Below, one piece after another: positions 52,545 to 61,352 of a DNA stretch of 64,000 bases. Positions within the stretch are counted from its first letter, which is position 1; the number at the start of each line of letters is the position of its first letter. The position numbers were made by a program, and so were the translations under genes. Under the pieces are notes generated by a model. That model was given only the letters and a program-made list of their open reading frames with translations, ran no database searches and was not told the DNA's origin. The stretch comes from CALVGQ01 sp031551965 (GTDB lineage Bacteria > Bacillota_I > Bacilli_A > Erysipelotrichales > Erysipelotrichaceae): positions 62,001 to 126,000 of the forward strand of contig JAVBMW010000003.1 in assembly GCA_031551965.1 (NCBI GenBank), read 5' to 3'.

Positions 52545-53107
52545 AGAACACAACGAAAAAAATGGCTTTTATTGCTATATTTGCAGCAGTAAATTTTGTG
52601 ACATTCAGTTATGGTAAAATAGATATTCCTTTAGCAGCAGGGACAAACATAGCGATCCATGTTGCAAATGCGATAGTGGTTGTGTCAAGTTTACTTTTAG
52701 GACCAATTGAAGGAGGTCTTGCAGGTGGAATTGGACTTGCAATTGCTGACTTATTGGATCCAAAATATGTTGTTTCAGCTCCAAAAACCTTTATACTTAA
52801 ATTCTTAATCGGTTTTATTGCAGGAACAGTTGCTAAAAAGATGAAATTACAGGCAGCGAATGATTTAGAATGTCATCGCATCGTCATTATCAGCTCAATT
52901 GCAGGATTAGGATTTAATGTACTTGCAAATCCTGTTGTAAGTTATATTTATCAAAAATATATTTTAAGAGTAGGGTCTGACGCAGCAAAAATTATTATAG
53001 GATGGACAAGTGGGGTCACATTATTTAATGCAGTAATATGTGTGTTCGTAGCTTATATTCTATATATGTCTTTAAGAAAACCGTTTAATTCTATATATCG
53101 TAAGTAG
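52541..53107 (+). CDS. ECF transporter S component
   Basis: 188 aa, ATG overlapping the preceding stop (ATGA). About six membrane helices: 7-27, 38-58, 60-76, 88-104, 115-140, 160-182. The fold and 'AIHVANAIVVVSSLLLGPIEGGLAGGIGLAIADLLDP' are typical of substrate-binding S proteins of energy-coupling factor vitamin transporters, which share EcfAAT encoded elsewhere. Vitamin not assignable. It lies between a reductase-like gene and a DtxR-type regulator, with no riboswitch seen upstream. Confidence 0.85.
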   Translation: MKNTTKKMAFIAIFAAVNFVTFSYGKIDIPLAAGTNIAIHVANAIVVVSSLLLGPIEGGLAGGIGLAIADLLDPKYVVSAPKTFILKFLIGFIAGTVAKKMKLQAANDLECHRIVIISSIAGLGFNVLANPVVSYIYQKYILRVGSDAAKIIIGWTSGVTLFNAVICVFVAYILYMSLRKPFNSIYRK

Positions 53108-53165
53108 TCATAGAATTGCACAAAGAATGGATTTTTGATATACTTTGCTTAATTGAGGGCTGTTT

Positions 53166-53552
53166 ATGAAAATTAACGAATCAAATGAAAACTATTTAGA
53201 AACTATTTTGATTCTAGAAGAAAATAATCAACAAGTTCGTATGAGTGACATAGCGAAGCATTTAAATGTGAGCAAGCCTAGTGTCAATAAAGCGATGAGT
53301 ATTTTAAAAGAAGAAGGTTATATTCTTCAACAAAAATATGGATCAATTTTGTTGACAGAAGAAGGACGAAATTATGCAACAAAGGTATATGAAAGACATA
53401 GTTTGTTTCTAAGATTTTTCACTGAAATACTAAAAATTGATGAAGATATCGCTGAAGAAGATGCTTGTCATGTGGAACATTGTATTAGTGATATTACAAT
53501 GGAAAGCTTAAAAAAATATTTGAATGAAGTTTTAGATAATCAAGATAAATAA
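53166..53552 (+). CDS. DtxR/MntR-family metal-dependent regulator (short form)
   Basis: 128 aa. N-terminal winged HTH (about 5-65: 'YLETILILEENNQQVRMSDIAKHLNVSKPSVNKAMSILKEEGYI'), then the DtxR dimerisation/metal domain with H78 and C101-x2-E104-H105 in ACHVEH. The Cys-Glu-His set matches the iron-sensing DtxR type rather than MntR, which has Glu in the Cys position (established family residues). The FeoA/SH3 domain is absent. It would repress iron-related genes; targets unknown. Confidence 0.88.
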   Translation: MKINESNENYLETILILEENNQQVRMSDIAKHLNVSKPSVNKAMSILKEEGYILQQKYGSILLTEEGRNYATKVYERHSLFLRFFTEILKIDEDIAEEDACHVEHCISDITMESLKKYLNEVLDNQDK

Positions 53553-53556
53553 CGAT

Positions 53557-53577
53557 GAACCCTGAATATCGGGGTTC
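53557..53577 (+). terminator. Weak terminator after DtxR-type gene
   Basis: GAACCC (53557-53562), loop, GGGTTC (53572-53577), followed by TTT. Confidence 0.5.
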
Positions 53578-53596
53578 TTTATATAAGGGGAGTCTT

Positions 53597-54223
53597 ATGG
53601 AAATTAATTTAGAAATCAAAACATATATTGAAGAAAATATTATTCCAAAGTATCGTGAATTTGATAAAGCGCATAATTTAAGCCATGTGAACAAGGTGAT
53701 TTCAAATAGTTTAAAGATTGCCCAGGATTATGATGTTGATATGGATCAAGTTTATGTAATTGCAGCCTATCATGATTTTGGGCTTTGTCAGGGACGAGAA
53801 AATCATGAGAAAAATTCAGCAATTAGTCTTTTAAATGATGATCAATTAAAGAAATGGTTTAATGAAGAAATATTGACAAGAATGGCTCAGGCAGTTGAAG
53901 ATCATAGAGCTTCCAATGATTATGAACCTCGTAGTATTTATGGAATGATCGTATCTGAATCTGATAGAGATATCGATTATTGGACAATATTAACAAGGAC
54001 AATTCAATATAGTTTAAAGAATTATCCTGATTATGATTTTGAACAACATTTAGAACGTACTTATTTTCATATTAAAAACAAATATGGTGAAGGTGGTTAT
54101 CTTAAATTGTGGTTAGCGACTGAGGACAATCAAAGGAATCTTCAAATATTAAGAGAACACTCACTTACTAAAGAAGGACTCCGTAATGATTTTGAAAAGG
54201 TATATAATGAGTGTATTGATTAA
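53597..54223 (+). CDS. HD-domain phosphohydrolase
   Basis: 208 aa from the ATG at 53597, which follows AAGGGGAG; the longer frame begins inside the terminator of the preceding gene. HD motif: H in 'NLSHVNKVI', HD in 'IAAYHDFGL' and a later D in 'SESDRDIDYW'. This fits the general HD superfamily of nucleotide or phosphate-ester hydrolases. Substrate not deducible. Probably monocistronic. Confidence 0.88.
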   Translation: MEINLEIKTYIEENIIPKYREFDKAHNLSHVNKVISNSLKIAQDYDVDMDQVYVIAAYHDFGLCQGRENHEKNSAISLLNDDQLKKWFNEEILTRMAQAVEDHRASNDYEPRSIYGMIVSESDRDIDYWTILTRTIQYSLKNYPDYDFEQHLERTYFHIKNKYGEGGYLKLWLATEDNQRNLQILREHSLTKEGLRNDFEKVYNECID

Positions 54224-54303
54224 TTATAGTAGTCTTTTTCAATGATGTATTTAATTGACAAATTTTTACATTCATTATAAATACTGATCGATTCAAGTTA
54301 GTC

Positions 54304-54412
54304 TTGACAAAAAATAATAACTATTCTAATATAAAATTGTAGTTCGGAATTGTGATTATTAAGTTAAGCAAGACCTGTTTACATGATTTTTTATGTGAAT
54401 AGGTCTTTTTTG
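54304..54412 (+). promoter_or_regulatory. Promoter, leader RAT and terminator of PTS locus C
   Basis: -35 TTGACA (54304-54309), 17-bp spacer, -10 TAATAT (54327-54332). RAT-like element 54346-54376 starts GGAATTGTGATT and ends AGCAAGACCT. The overlapping terminator pairs AGACCT (54371-54376) with AGGTCT (54401-54406), extended inside by TTTACAT/ATGTGAA, with T run after. Confidence 0.82.
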
Positions 54413-54440
54413 TAAATTTTTAGTGTTTGGAGGAATAATA

Positions 54441-54920
54441 ATGACTATATATGCAGTTGCAAAAGGAATAAAAAAAGAACTTGAAATTGTTGAGGATGAA
54501 GCATTTTCACAAAAAATGCTTGGAGATGGATTAGCAATCACTCCAGAGGAAGGATGTGTTTATGCTCCTTGCGATGCCACGGTAACAATGATATTTCCTA
54601 CTAATCACGCTATTGGATTAACACTTGAAAATAACGCAGAGGTTTTGATCCATATTGGTATTGATACGGTTGAATTGAATGGTGGAACTTTTGTATCAAA
54701 ATTAAAAATGGGGGATGTTGTAAAGAAAGGAGATCTTTTAGTTGAGTTTGACCTAAATCTGGTGAAGTCTTTAAAGTTTAATACTGATATCATGGTAACG
54801 ATTACTAATGGTTCAAATTATTCGATTAAAAAAACAAAATATGAGATTTTAGGTTTGAATGACATACTGATGGAAGTGACAAGCGGAGATGAAATACAAA
54901 ATTATAAAAGTTTTGAATAA
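54441..54920 (+). CDS. PTS EIIA component (glucose type), free-standing
   Basis: 159 aa from the ATG at 54441, preceded by GGAGG. The Crr/EIIA-Glc fold has 'MLGDGLAITPEEGCVYAPCDATVTMIFPTNHAIGLTLENNAEVLIHIGIDTVELNGGTFVSKLKMGDVVKKGDLLVEFD'. The phosphorylated His is in VLIHIGIDTV, and the second conserved His is in TNHAIG. It passes phosphate from HPr to EIIB. It is the only EIIA among three PTS loci in the window. It overlaps the antiterminator start by 32 bp. Confidence 0.94.
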   Translation: MTIYAVAKGIKKELEIVEDEAFSQKMLGDGLAITPEEGCVYAPCDATVTMIFPTNHAIGLTLENNAEVLIHIGIDTVELNGGTFVSKLKMGDVVKKGDLLVEFDLNLVKSLKFNTDIMVTITNGSNYSIKKTKYEILGLNDILMEVTSGDEIQNYKSFE

Positions 54921-55725
54921 TAATGCCGTATTAAGTTTAGATGACCAAAATGAAGAAATCATCGTTAAGGGAAAAGGGTTGGCTTTTAAAAAACAGATAG
55001 GAGATATTCTTGATAATAATCTGATTGATAAGATTTTTATTTTAGGAAACCCCAATGTGAAAAGAAAATATCAAGAGCTCATTATTTCAATACCCAATGA
55101 TATTTGTGATGTATGTGCAGAACTAATCGAATTTATTCAAGGTAAAATCGAAACAAAACTGAATGATAATATTTATGTAACTTTAACTGACCATATTGCA
55201 AATTTGATTGAACGTATCCAAATGGGAATATCATTTAATAATTCTTTACTATGGGATGTCAAAAGAATATATAAAAAAGAATACGCTATAAGTGTTGAAG
55301 TAGTTGAAAAGCTTAAAGAAGCATTTCACATCAACATTGATGAAGATGAAGCTTGCTTTATTACTTTACATATTGTTAATGCTGAAATGGATGGGAATAT
55401 CCATGATACTTATGAAATCACATCGATGATAGAGGATGTTTATGATATAGTTGTTAGTTATTTTAATTTGAAAACCGACAAAGAAGGAATTAATTATACA
55501 AGATTTATCATGCATTTACGGGTGTTTTTTGAAAGAATATTTAATAAAGAACATATTCAAAATGAAAAAAGTGAAGAGTTGCTCAATACATTGAAAGAAA
55601 AATACTCAAAACAATATGAATGTGTTATGCAAATAATGAAATATGTGACAAATCGTTATGATGAGATTGTAGATGGAGAAGTTTTATATTTATTGGTTCA
55701 TGTTATTAAGTTAACGGAACAATAA
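54889..55725 (+). CDS. BglG/LicT-family transcription antiterminator, locus C
   Basis: 278 aa. It begins MKYKIIKVLNNNAVLSLDDQNEEIIVKGKGLAFKKQIGD (CAT RNA-binding domain), followed by PRD1 ('DHIANLIERIQ', 'TLHIVNAEM') and PRD2 ('RFIMHLRVFFERIF', 'LLVHVIKL'). The start codon lies within the EIIA gene. Compared with the locus A and B proteins the PRD2 end is more divergent: VHVIKL replaces LHINRL. It should act on the leader RAT and on the RAT-like site before EIIBC. Confidence 0.92.
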   Translation: MKYKIIKVLNNNAVLSLDDQNEEIIVKGKGLAFKKQIGDILDNNLIDKIFILGNPNVKRKYQELIISIPNDICDVCAELIEFIQGKIETKLNDNIYVTLTDHIANLIERIQMGISFNNSLLWDVKRIYKKEYAISVEVVEKLKEAFHINIDEDEACFITLHIVNAEMDGNIHDTYEITSMIEDVYDIVVSYFNLKTDKEGINYTRFIMHLRVFFERIFNKEHIQNEKSEELLNTLKEKYSKQYECVMQIMKYVTNRYDEIVDGEVLYLLVHVIKLTEQ

Positions 55726-55767
55726 TGCAATAAATAAAAAATAGAAGGGGGTGTGTTGTTTTTTACT

Positions 55768-55795
55768 GGATAGTGACAGTTCGGCTGGCTAGACC
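55768..55795 (+). promoter_or_regulatory. Second RAT-like site of locus C
   Basis: GGATAGTGACAG...GGCTAGACC fits the RAT consensus (GGATTGTTACTG...GGCAAAACC) and shares its AGACC end with the leader RAT of this locus. No clear terminator overlaps it, so it may be a remnant or act differently. Confidence 0.6.
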
Positions 55796-55834
55796 TTTTA
55801 TTTAGTAATTTGATTATTAAATGGAGGAAAAAAA

Positions 55835-57247
55835 ATGAATACAAAAGATTTAGCAAGAAAAATCGTCGACATCGTTGGGAATGAAGCCAACGTCAACTTC
55901 GTACAGCACTGTGCAACAAGACTTCGTTTTACGTTAAAGAATGAAGATCAAGTTGATCTAGAAGTTTTGAAACAATTGGATGGTGTTGCGGGGACAGTTT
56001 ACAAAGGTGGACAACTGCAATTAATTATCGGACCAGATGTAGCATATCTTTATGATGAAGTTATTAAGCTTATGCCAAATAAAAAAGGTGGAGAAGTAGA
56101 TGATAATGGGAATGCAGTACAAGAAGTTGAAAAAGAAAAATTAACGTTTAAAAAAGCAGGGTCAAATGTTTTAAGTGCCATTTCAGGATGTATCATTCCA
56201 TTAATTCCGATTATTGTTTCAGCATCATTGATCAAAATGCTTGCGACAGTTTTAGGACCGTCTATGTTGAATGTAATCACTACAGATAACAATTTATATA
56301 CATTATTAAGTTTTGCTGGAGATGCAGGTTTCTATTTCTTGCCGATTTATATCGGATATACTGCGGCTAAGTATTTTAAAGTAACACCTGTGATGGGAAT
56401 GTTTATGGCTGCTATTATGTTGCATCCAACGCTAGTTGGCCTTGTTTCATCAGGCGTGCAATTTGATGTTTATGGTATCCCTATGACAATGGTGAACTAT
56501 GCTAGTTCAACTTTACCAATCATTTTAATTGTTTGGATTATGTCTTATGTTGAAAAAACATTCAATAAATTTGTACCAACTGCAATTAAAATGGTGTTTG
56601 TACCATTACTTACTATGTTGGTGATGTTACCGATTGCATTATGCATTGTTGGACCTCTTGGAACACTGATGGGAAATGCATTTACAAATATGATGTTTGG
56701 AATTGCTTCATTTGGAGTAGTAGGGCGTATTTTAGTTGCAGGATTATCTGGTGGCTTATGGAATGTTTTGGTTTTATGCGGAATGCATTTAACTTATTAT
56801 ATTGCAGGGCTACAATTATTCTTTGCCAATGGATTTGATTCATTGATTATGCCTGGAACTGTTTCAGCAACTGTTGCAGTAGCAGGGATGACAGTTGGTG
56901 CATTGCTACGTTTAAAAGATAAAGAAAATAGAGGATTAACACTTGGATATCTTATTTCTCATGTTATTGGTGGAGTTACAGAACCATCTATTTTTGGTAT
57001 CGGAATCAAATACAAAAAGCCATTCTTCTTCGCATGTGTTGGTGGATTTGCAGGAGCAATTTATTATGCTGTAATGAATACAGGAGTATATACAATGGCA
57101 GCTTCAGCTAATTTTATGTGTTTTGCAGGTTTCTTAGGATCGACTTCTGCAAACATGATCAACGGATTTATTGGAGGAGCTATTGCCTTTGTAGTGGCTG
57201 CGGGGTTAACTTACTCATTTGGTTTCCCTAAAGAAGATACAAAGTAG
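55835..57247 (+). CDS. PTS EIIBC permease (glucoside family), locus C
   Basis: 470 aa, RBS GGAGGAAAA. EIIB at 1-85 with the phosphocysteine in VQHCATRLRF. EIIC at about 110-465 with the GGVTEPSIFGIGI loop and ten or so helices. It pairs with the EIIA encoded upstream. No phosphoglycosidase gene is linked; instead two large flavoenzymes follow at 12 bp. That suggests the imported phospho-glycoside carries a moiety that the flavoenzymes reduce, or that the sugar is processed elsewhere. Confidence 0.93.
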   Translation: MNTKDLARKIVDIVGNEANVNFVQHCATRLRFTLKNEDQVDLEVLKQLDGVAGTVYKGGQLQLIIGPDVAYLYDEVIKLMPNKKGGEVDDNGNAVQEVEKEKLTFKKAGSNVLSAISGCIIPLIPIIVSASLIKMLATVLGPSMLNVITTDNNLYTLLSFAGDAGFYFLPIYIGYTAAKYFKVTPVMGMFMAAIMLHPTLVGLVSSGVQFDVYGIPMTMVNYASSTLPIILIVWIMSYVEKTFNKFVPTAIKMVFVPLLTMLVMLPIALCIVGPLGTLMGNAFTNMMFGIASFGVVGRILVAGLSGGLWNVLVLCGMHLTYYIAGLQLFFANGFDSLIMPGTVSATVAVAGMTVGALLRLKDKENRGLTLGYLISHVIGGVTEPSIFGIGIKYKKPFFFACVGGFAGAIYYAVMNTGVYTMAASANFMCFAGFLGSTSANMINGFIGGAIAFVVAAGLTYSFGFPKEDTK

Positions 57248-57259
57248 GACAAAGGGTTT

Positions 57260-59188
57260 ATGGAAAGTAAATTCAAAAACATATTCACACCAATCAGAAT
57301 CAACAAAATGATTCTTAAAAATAGAGTGATTGCTTTATCTGGTGTTTCTGCAGATACAGTAAAGATGTTCGGCGGTGTTACAGCTGCCGAACAAATCGCA
57401 AAAGGCGGAGCATCTTTGATCGTGACTTGTATGGCTGATGTAGATGAGCCAAAAAGCAATTTTTATCCAGGATCACAATATACACTTCGAAAATCGGAAA
57501 GAGATAAAATCAGATCATATGTGAACAGAATCCATCAATATGGGGCAAAATACATGTTGGAAATCGATCATGTAGGTGAATACTATCGAGCAGAAGAAAA
57601 TGATTTTTCCTTTGGAACATCGGATAAGATCAATGAAAAAGGAATTCATGTCAAAGCAATTAATGAAAATGAAATGGAATACTTAGCGAAAGCCTTTGCG
57701 AAAACTGCAAAAGATGCGATTGAGCTCGGTTTTGATGCAATTCTATTTGATTGTAGTGGTGGCTGGCTGGTTTCTCAGTTTATTTCACCATTCTATAACA
57801 AAAGAACAGATGAATATGGAGGGCCAATCGAAAACAGAAGTAAATTTCCACAGATGATTTTAAGAGAAATCAGAAAAGTGACAGGAAAAGATTTTCCGAT
57901 TATGGTGGGAATTTCTGCAAATGAATATTTTGAAACCGATAGTACTCCTTTTGAAGATATCATTAAATTAATAAAAATATTAGAAAAAGATGTGGATGGA
58001 GTTATTGTAGGTTGTGGTAATGATCAAACTCGTCTGCAAATGACTAAAGGAGTTTCTACAAATTTAGAAAAATTCTTAATGAACCGAGAATATACTCAAG
58101 CATTAAAAAAAGAAGTTTCGATTCCTATTGTATTGACCAATGGAGTGCGCTTACCGCAAGAGGCTGAAGAAGCTTTAGAAAATGATGAAGCAGATATGAT
58201 TGGAATGTGTAGACCGCTATTAGCAGATTATAATTGGGTGAATAAAGCAAAAGAAAACAAGGAACAAGATATTACACCTTGTTTAAGGTGTAATCAATGT
58301 TTCCATATTTCAACAGACTGTAAACACGTAGGCTGTTCAGTGAATCCTTATTACACACAAACACCAGTACATTATGTAACGCCGATTCACTCAGCTATAG
58401 TTAAAAAGAAAGTGGTAGTTATAGGTGCTGGTCCTGCAGGAATAAGTGCAGCACTAGCAGCAGATCAGTGTGGTCATGAAGTTATGCTTATTGAAAAGAA
58501 ATCTGAAGTTGGCGGATTATTAATTTCTATTTCAAAAGAGCATTTCAAAAAAGAAATAAAAGATTATCTGAATTACTTAAAATACCAGATTAATAAATCG
58601 AATATTAAATTAGAACTAAACTGTGAGGCAACACCAAGTTATATTAAATCTCTAAATCCAAATAGGATTATTGTAGCTATTGGTGCAAAAGAAAATGTAT
58701 TGTCTTTTGATTGTGATCGACAAATACTTACGGCAACACAAGCAATCAATAATCCTGAGAAAATTGGAAACAATATTGTGATCATTGGCGGTGGAACTGT
58801 TGGAGTCGAATTAGCAGTTGGTTATGGACTTATAGATAATAAAAATGTTTCGATTGTTGAAATGTCTTCTGAACTTGCGAGTACAGCAAATTTGATTTAT
58901 AGACCTGCTTTGTTGGATAGAATAGAAAAATCAGATAAAATCAAAGCTTTTACCAATACGCAAGTGGTAGGAATCAATAATGAAGGAATAATTATTGAAC
59001 ATGAAGGTATACAAACGATTCTAACTGCAGATACAGTAATTGCATCGGTTGGAATGAAGCCAAAACATGATGAAGCTTTCTCTTTCTTTGGTATTACAGA
59101 AGAGACATTAGTTGTAGGAGATTGTGAAAAATCAGGAAATATTATAGATGCTACTTTCAGTGGACATACTAGCGGGGTGAATGCGTAA
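57260..59188 (+). CDS. NADH:flavin oxidoreductase / 2,4-dienoyl-CoA reductase-like enzyme, first copy
   Basis: 642 aa. The N-terminal FMN-binding TIM barrel of the old-yellow-enzyme family spans about 1-340 ('FKNIFTPIRINKMILKNRVIALSG', 'FDAILFDCSGGWLVSQFISPFYNKRTDEYGGPIENRSKFP'). The 4Fe-4S ligands are CLRCNQC and the downstream Cys in HVGCSVNP. The C-terminal FAD/NAD(P) part has VVVIGAGPAGISAAL and NIVIIGGGTVGVELA. Such three-cofactor enzymes reduce activated C=C bonds of dienoyl-CoAs, bile-acid intermediates or plant phenolics (family knowledge). In this PTS operon the substrate is probably a glycoside or its aglycone (inference). It overlaps the second copy by 1 bp (TAATG). Confidence 0.9.
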   Translation: MESKFKNIFTPIRINKMILKNRVIALSGVSADTVKMFGGVTAAEQIAKGGASLIVTCMADVDEPKSNFYPGSQYTLRKSERDKIRSYVNRIHQYGAKYMLEIDHVGEYYRAEENDFSFGTSDKINEKGIHVKAINENEMEYLAKAFAKTAKDAIELGFDAILFDCSGGWLVSQFISPFYNKRTDEYGGPIENRSKFPQMILREIRKVTGKDFPIMVGISANEYFETDSTPFEDIIKLIKILEKDVDGVIVGCGNDQTRLQMTKGVSTNLEKFLMNREYTQALKKEVSIPIVLTNGVRLPQEAEEALENDEADMIGMCRPLLADYNWVNKAKENKEQDITPCLRCNQCFHISTDCKHVGCSVNPYYTQTPVHYVTPIHSAIVKKKVVVIGAGPAGISAALAADQCGHEVMLIEKKSEVGGLLISISKEHFKKEIKDYLNYLKYQINKSNIKLELNCEATPSYIKSLNPNRIIVAIGAKENVLSFDCDRQILTATQAINNPEKIGNNIVIIGGGTVGVELAVGYGLIDNKNVSIVEMSSELASTANLIYRPALLDRIEKSDKIKAFTNTQVVGINNEGIIIEHEGIQTILTADTVIASVGMKPKHDEAFSFFGITEETLVVGDCEKSGNIIDATFSGHTSGVNA

Positions 59189-61098
59189 TGAAATATCCGA
59201 ATTTATTCAGACCTTTACGAGTGAAAAATCTTATCTATAAAAATCGTATCGTATGTACTCCAATGGGGACAGTTCCTACTCACACGATTTTATCATCTAC
59301 AGACTATGGAACGGTAAGTGGATATGATAAGTCACAAGGCGGAAGTGCCATGATGAATATGACATATCATGGAAGTCAAAGGGAAAAATCATTTGAATTA
59401 TGTGGGGGAGATCCTTTTAATAAATATGAAATGGATATTCTAAGAGAAGAGCTGTCTGTACATAAAGCGGCCGGTGCTCTTGTCAGCATGGGGGTTGCTT
59501 TTCCGTGGCATTATGAAGGTATACTTTACACACCGACAGGAAAACCATTTGCTGGAAGGTCAGCAAAAAAAATCACCACGGAAATCATTGAAGCACAATT
59601 AGATGTTATTGAGGAAAAGTGCAGAAAAGTGAAATGGTTTGGGTTTGATAGTTTAGTGGCAGATCTATCCTGTGATACGATGATTCCACAATTTTTAGCA
59701 CCAGGTTTCAATAATCGTGATGACCAGTGGGGTGGAGGTTTTGAGAATAGAGCTAGGGCTGGGGTAAAATTCATTGAACGTGCAAGAAAAGCAGTAGGCG
59801 ATGACTTTGTGATCGAGCTTAGAATGAGTGCTGAATTATGCGTACCTGGTTCTTACTCATTTGAGGAACTATGTCAATTTGTAGGATTGGTTAAAGACAA
59901 GATTGATATTCTAAATATTATGGTAGGCATGGATGAGGTTCATGAAGGTTCTGTCAAAATGTGCCCAATGATCTTTGAAGAACATATGGGAAATGTGAAG
60001 TATGCTAAAAAATTGAGAGAATTATTTCCAGATCTTTTGATCAACTTATGCACTGGAATCATGAGTCCAGAAGAAGGAGAATGGATTTTGAATAATGACT
60101 GGGCAGATCTAATTACCTATGGTCGTTCTTTAAATGCAGATCCTTATTGGCCGATCAAAGCACAATCGGGATTTGAAGAAGATATAGTGCCTTGTATTCG
60201 TTGTAACCAATGTTATAATGCAGCAACCAAACATTTCAATACTGCCTGCTCCGTGAACCCTCGCTATCGAAGAGAAAATAGAGTGCCTTTAAAACTTGAA
60301 AAGACCCAATCTTCTAAAAAAATAGTTGTCATTGGCAGTGGACCAGCGGGAATAAAAGCGGCACTTACTGCTTGTGAAAAAGGACATATGGTAACATTGA
60401 TTGAAAAGGAAAGTGTTGTAGGTGGAATGTTGAATGTTGCAGATCTTGGAAAATATAAACAAGATCTAAGGCGCTATCATCAATATCTTGTCAACCAACT
60501 AAGTAAATCAAATGTAAATGTGGTTCTTAATAAAAAAGCTGATAAAGATTATATAGCTCAATTAAATCCTGATGCGATTATTGTGGCGATTGGCTCAACT
60601 CCTAAAAAAATTGAAATCAAAAATAATGGACAAGTTCCAGTTGTTCAAATGATCGATTATTTAAAGGAAGAAAAAGATTATGGAAATAATATTGTGATTG
60701 TCGGAGGCGGATCTGTTGGCTGTGAAGAAGCATTACGATTGGCAGATGCAGGAAAGCAAGTACATATTATTGAGTTTTCTGATCAACTCGCTAAGAAAGC
60801 AAATGTATTGTATAAGGAATCATTAAAGCAACATCTTGAATCAAATCAAAATAATATTACGATTCATTTAAATAGTTCAATTGTTGATTTAAACAAAAAT
60901 GGAGCAACTTTAAATGATGGTTCAATAATTTCTGTTGATGTTGTGTTAATTTCTGTGGGGTTTGTTTCGAAAATAGATGAAGTAGAAACATTCTTCGGTA
61001 TCGTTCCGGCTACTTATTATGTAGGAGACTGCAAGACAGTAGCAAGTATTATGGAAGCTACAAACGAGGCTTATTTTATTGCATCCTCAATCCAATAA
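59188..61098 (+). CDS. NADH:flavin oxidoreductase / 2,4-dienoyl-CoA reductase-like enzyme, second copy
   Basis: 636 aa, same architecture as its neighbour: FMN barrel ('FRPLRVKNLIYKNRIVCTPMGTVP', 'LSCDTMIPQFLAPGFNNRDDQWGGGFENRARAG'), CIRCNQCYNAAT with CSVNP for the 4Fe-4S cluster, then VVIGSGPAGIKAAL (FAD) and NIVIVGGGSVGCEEALRL (NAD(P)). The two copies are clearly paralogous but differ through the substrate-facing barrel, so they probably catalyse two different steps or form a heteromer. Last gene of locus C. Confidence 0.9.
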   Translation: MKYPNLFRPLRVKNLIYKNRIVCTPMGTVPTHTILSSTDYGTVSGYDKSQGGSAMMNMTYHGSQREKSFELCGGDPFNKYEMDILREELSVHKAAGALVSMGVAFPWHYEGILYTPTGKPFAGRSAKKITTEIIEAQLDVIEEKCRKVKWFGFDSLVADLSCDTMIPQFLAPGFNNRDDQWGGGFENRARAGVKFIERARKAVGDDFVIELRMSAELCVPGSYSFEELCQFVGLVKDKIDILNIMVGMDEVHEGSVKMCPMIFEEHMGNVKYAKKLRELFPDLLINLCTGIMSPEEGEWILNNDWADLITYGRSLNADPYWPIKAQSGFEEDIVPCIRCNQCYNAATKHFNTACSVNPRYRRENRVPLKLEKTQSSKKIVVIGSGPAGIKAALTACEKGHMVTLIEKESVVGGMLNVADLGKYKQDLRRYHQYLVNQLSKSNVNVVLNKKADKDYIAQLNPDAIIVAIGSTPKKIEIKNNGQVPVVQMIDYLKEEKDYGNNIVIVGGGSVGCEEALRLADAGKQVHIIEFSDQLAKKANVLYKESLKQHLESNQNNITIHLNSSIVDLNKNGATLNDGSIISVDVVLISVGFVSKIDEVETFFGIVPATYYVGDCKTVASIMEATNEAYFIASSIQ

Positions 61099-61111
61099 GA
61101 AATGAAAAAAG

Positions 61112-61163
61112 AGTGCTATTCTTGTAAAATATTATTAATTTACTAGATTAGCACTTTAATTTT
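61112..61163 (+). terminator. Terminator of PTS locus C
   Basis: AGTGCTA (61112-61118) pairs with TAGCACT (61149-61155), followed by TTAATTTT. The loop is long, so strength is uncertain. Confidence 0.55.
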
Positions 61164-61215
61164 GGACGATCAAATAAAAAAGTCCTATTTAACAACGTTT
61201 TTGAATAAAAAATTG

Positions 61216-61244
61216 TTGACAGTGAAATAATGTTCCTGTATGAT
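61216..61244 (+). promoter_or_regulatory. Promoter of rpsL-rpsG-fusA
   Basis: -35 TTGACA (61216-61221), 17-bp spacer, -10 TATGAT (61239-61244). Confidence 0.85.
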
Positions 61245-61267
61245 TAATCATGCTTAGCGACTATTGG

Positions 61268-61325
61268 GTTTCCTATGTGGAAACTTATTATTAGGCTAGA
61301 GTATGGCACACACGGAAATGTGTGC
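61268..61325 (+). promoter_or_regulatory. Structured 5' leader of rpsL operon
   Basis: Two perfect hairpins lie between promoter and rpsL: GTTTCC-TATGT-GGAAAC (61268-61284) and GCACACA-CGGAAA-TGTGTGC (61306-61325). Neither has a T run, so they are not terminators. They could be an autoregulatory r-protein binding structure or stabilise the mRNA. Confidence 0.55.
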
Positions 61326-61352
61326 ATAAAAAGATTCGAAAGGAGAAAGAAT

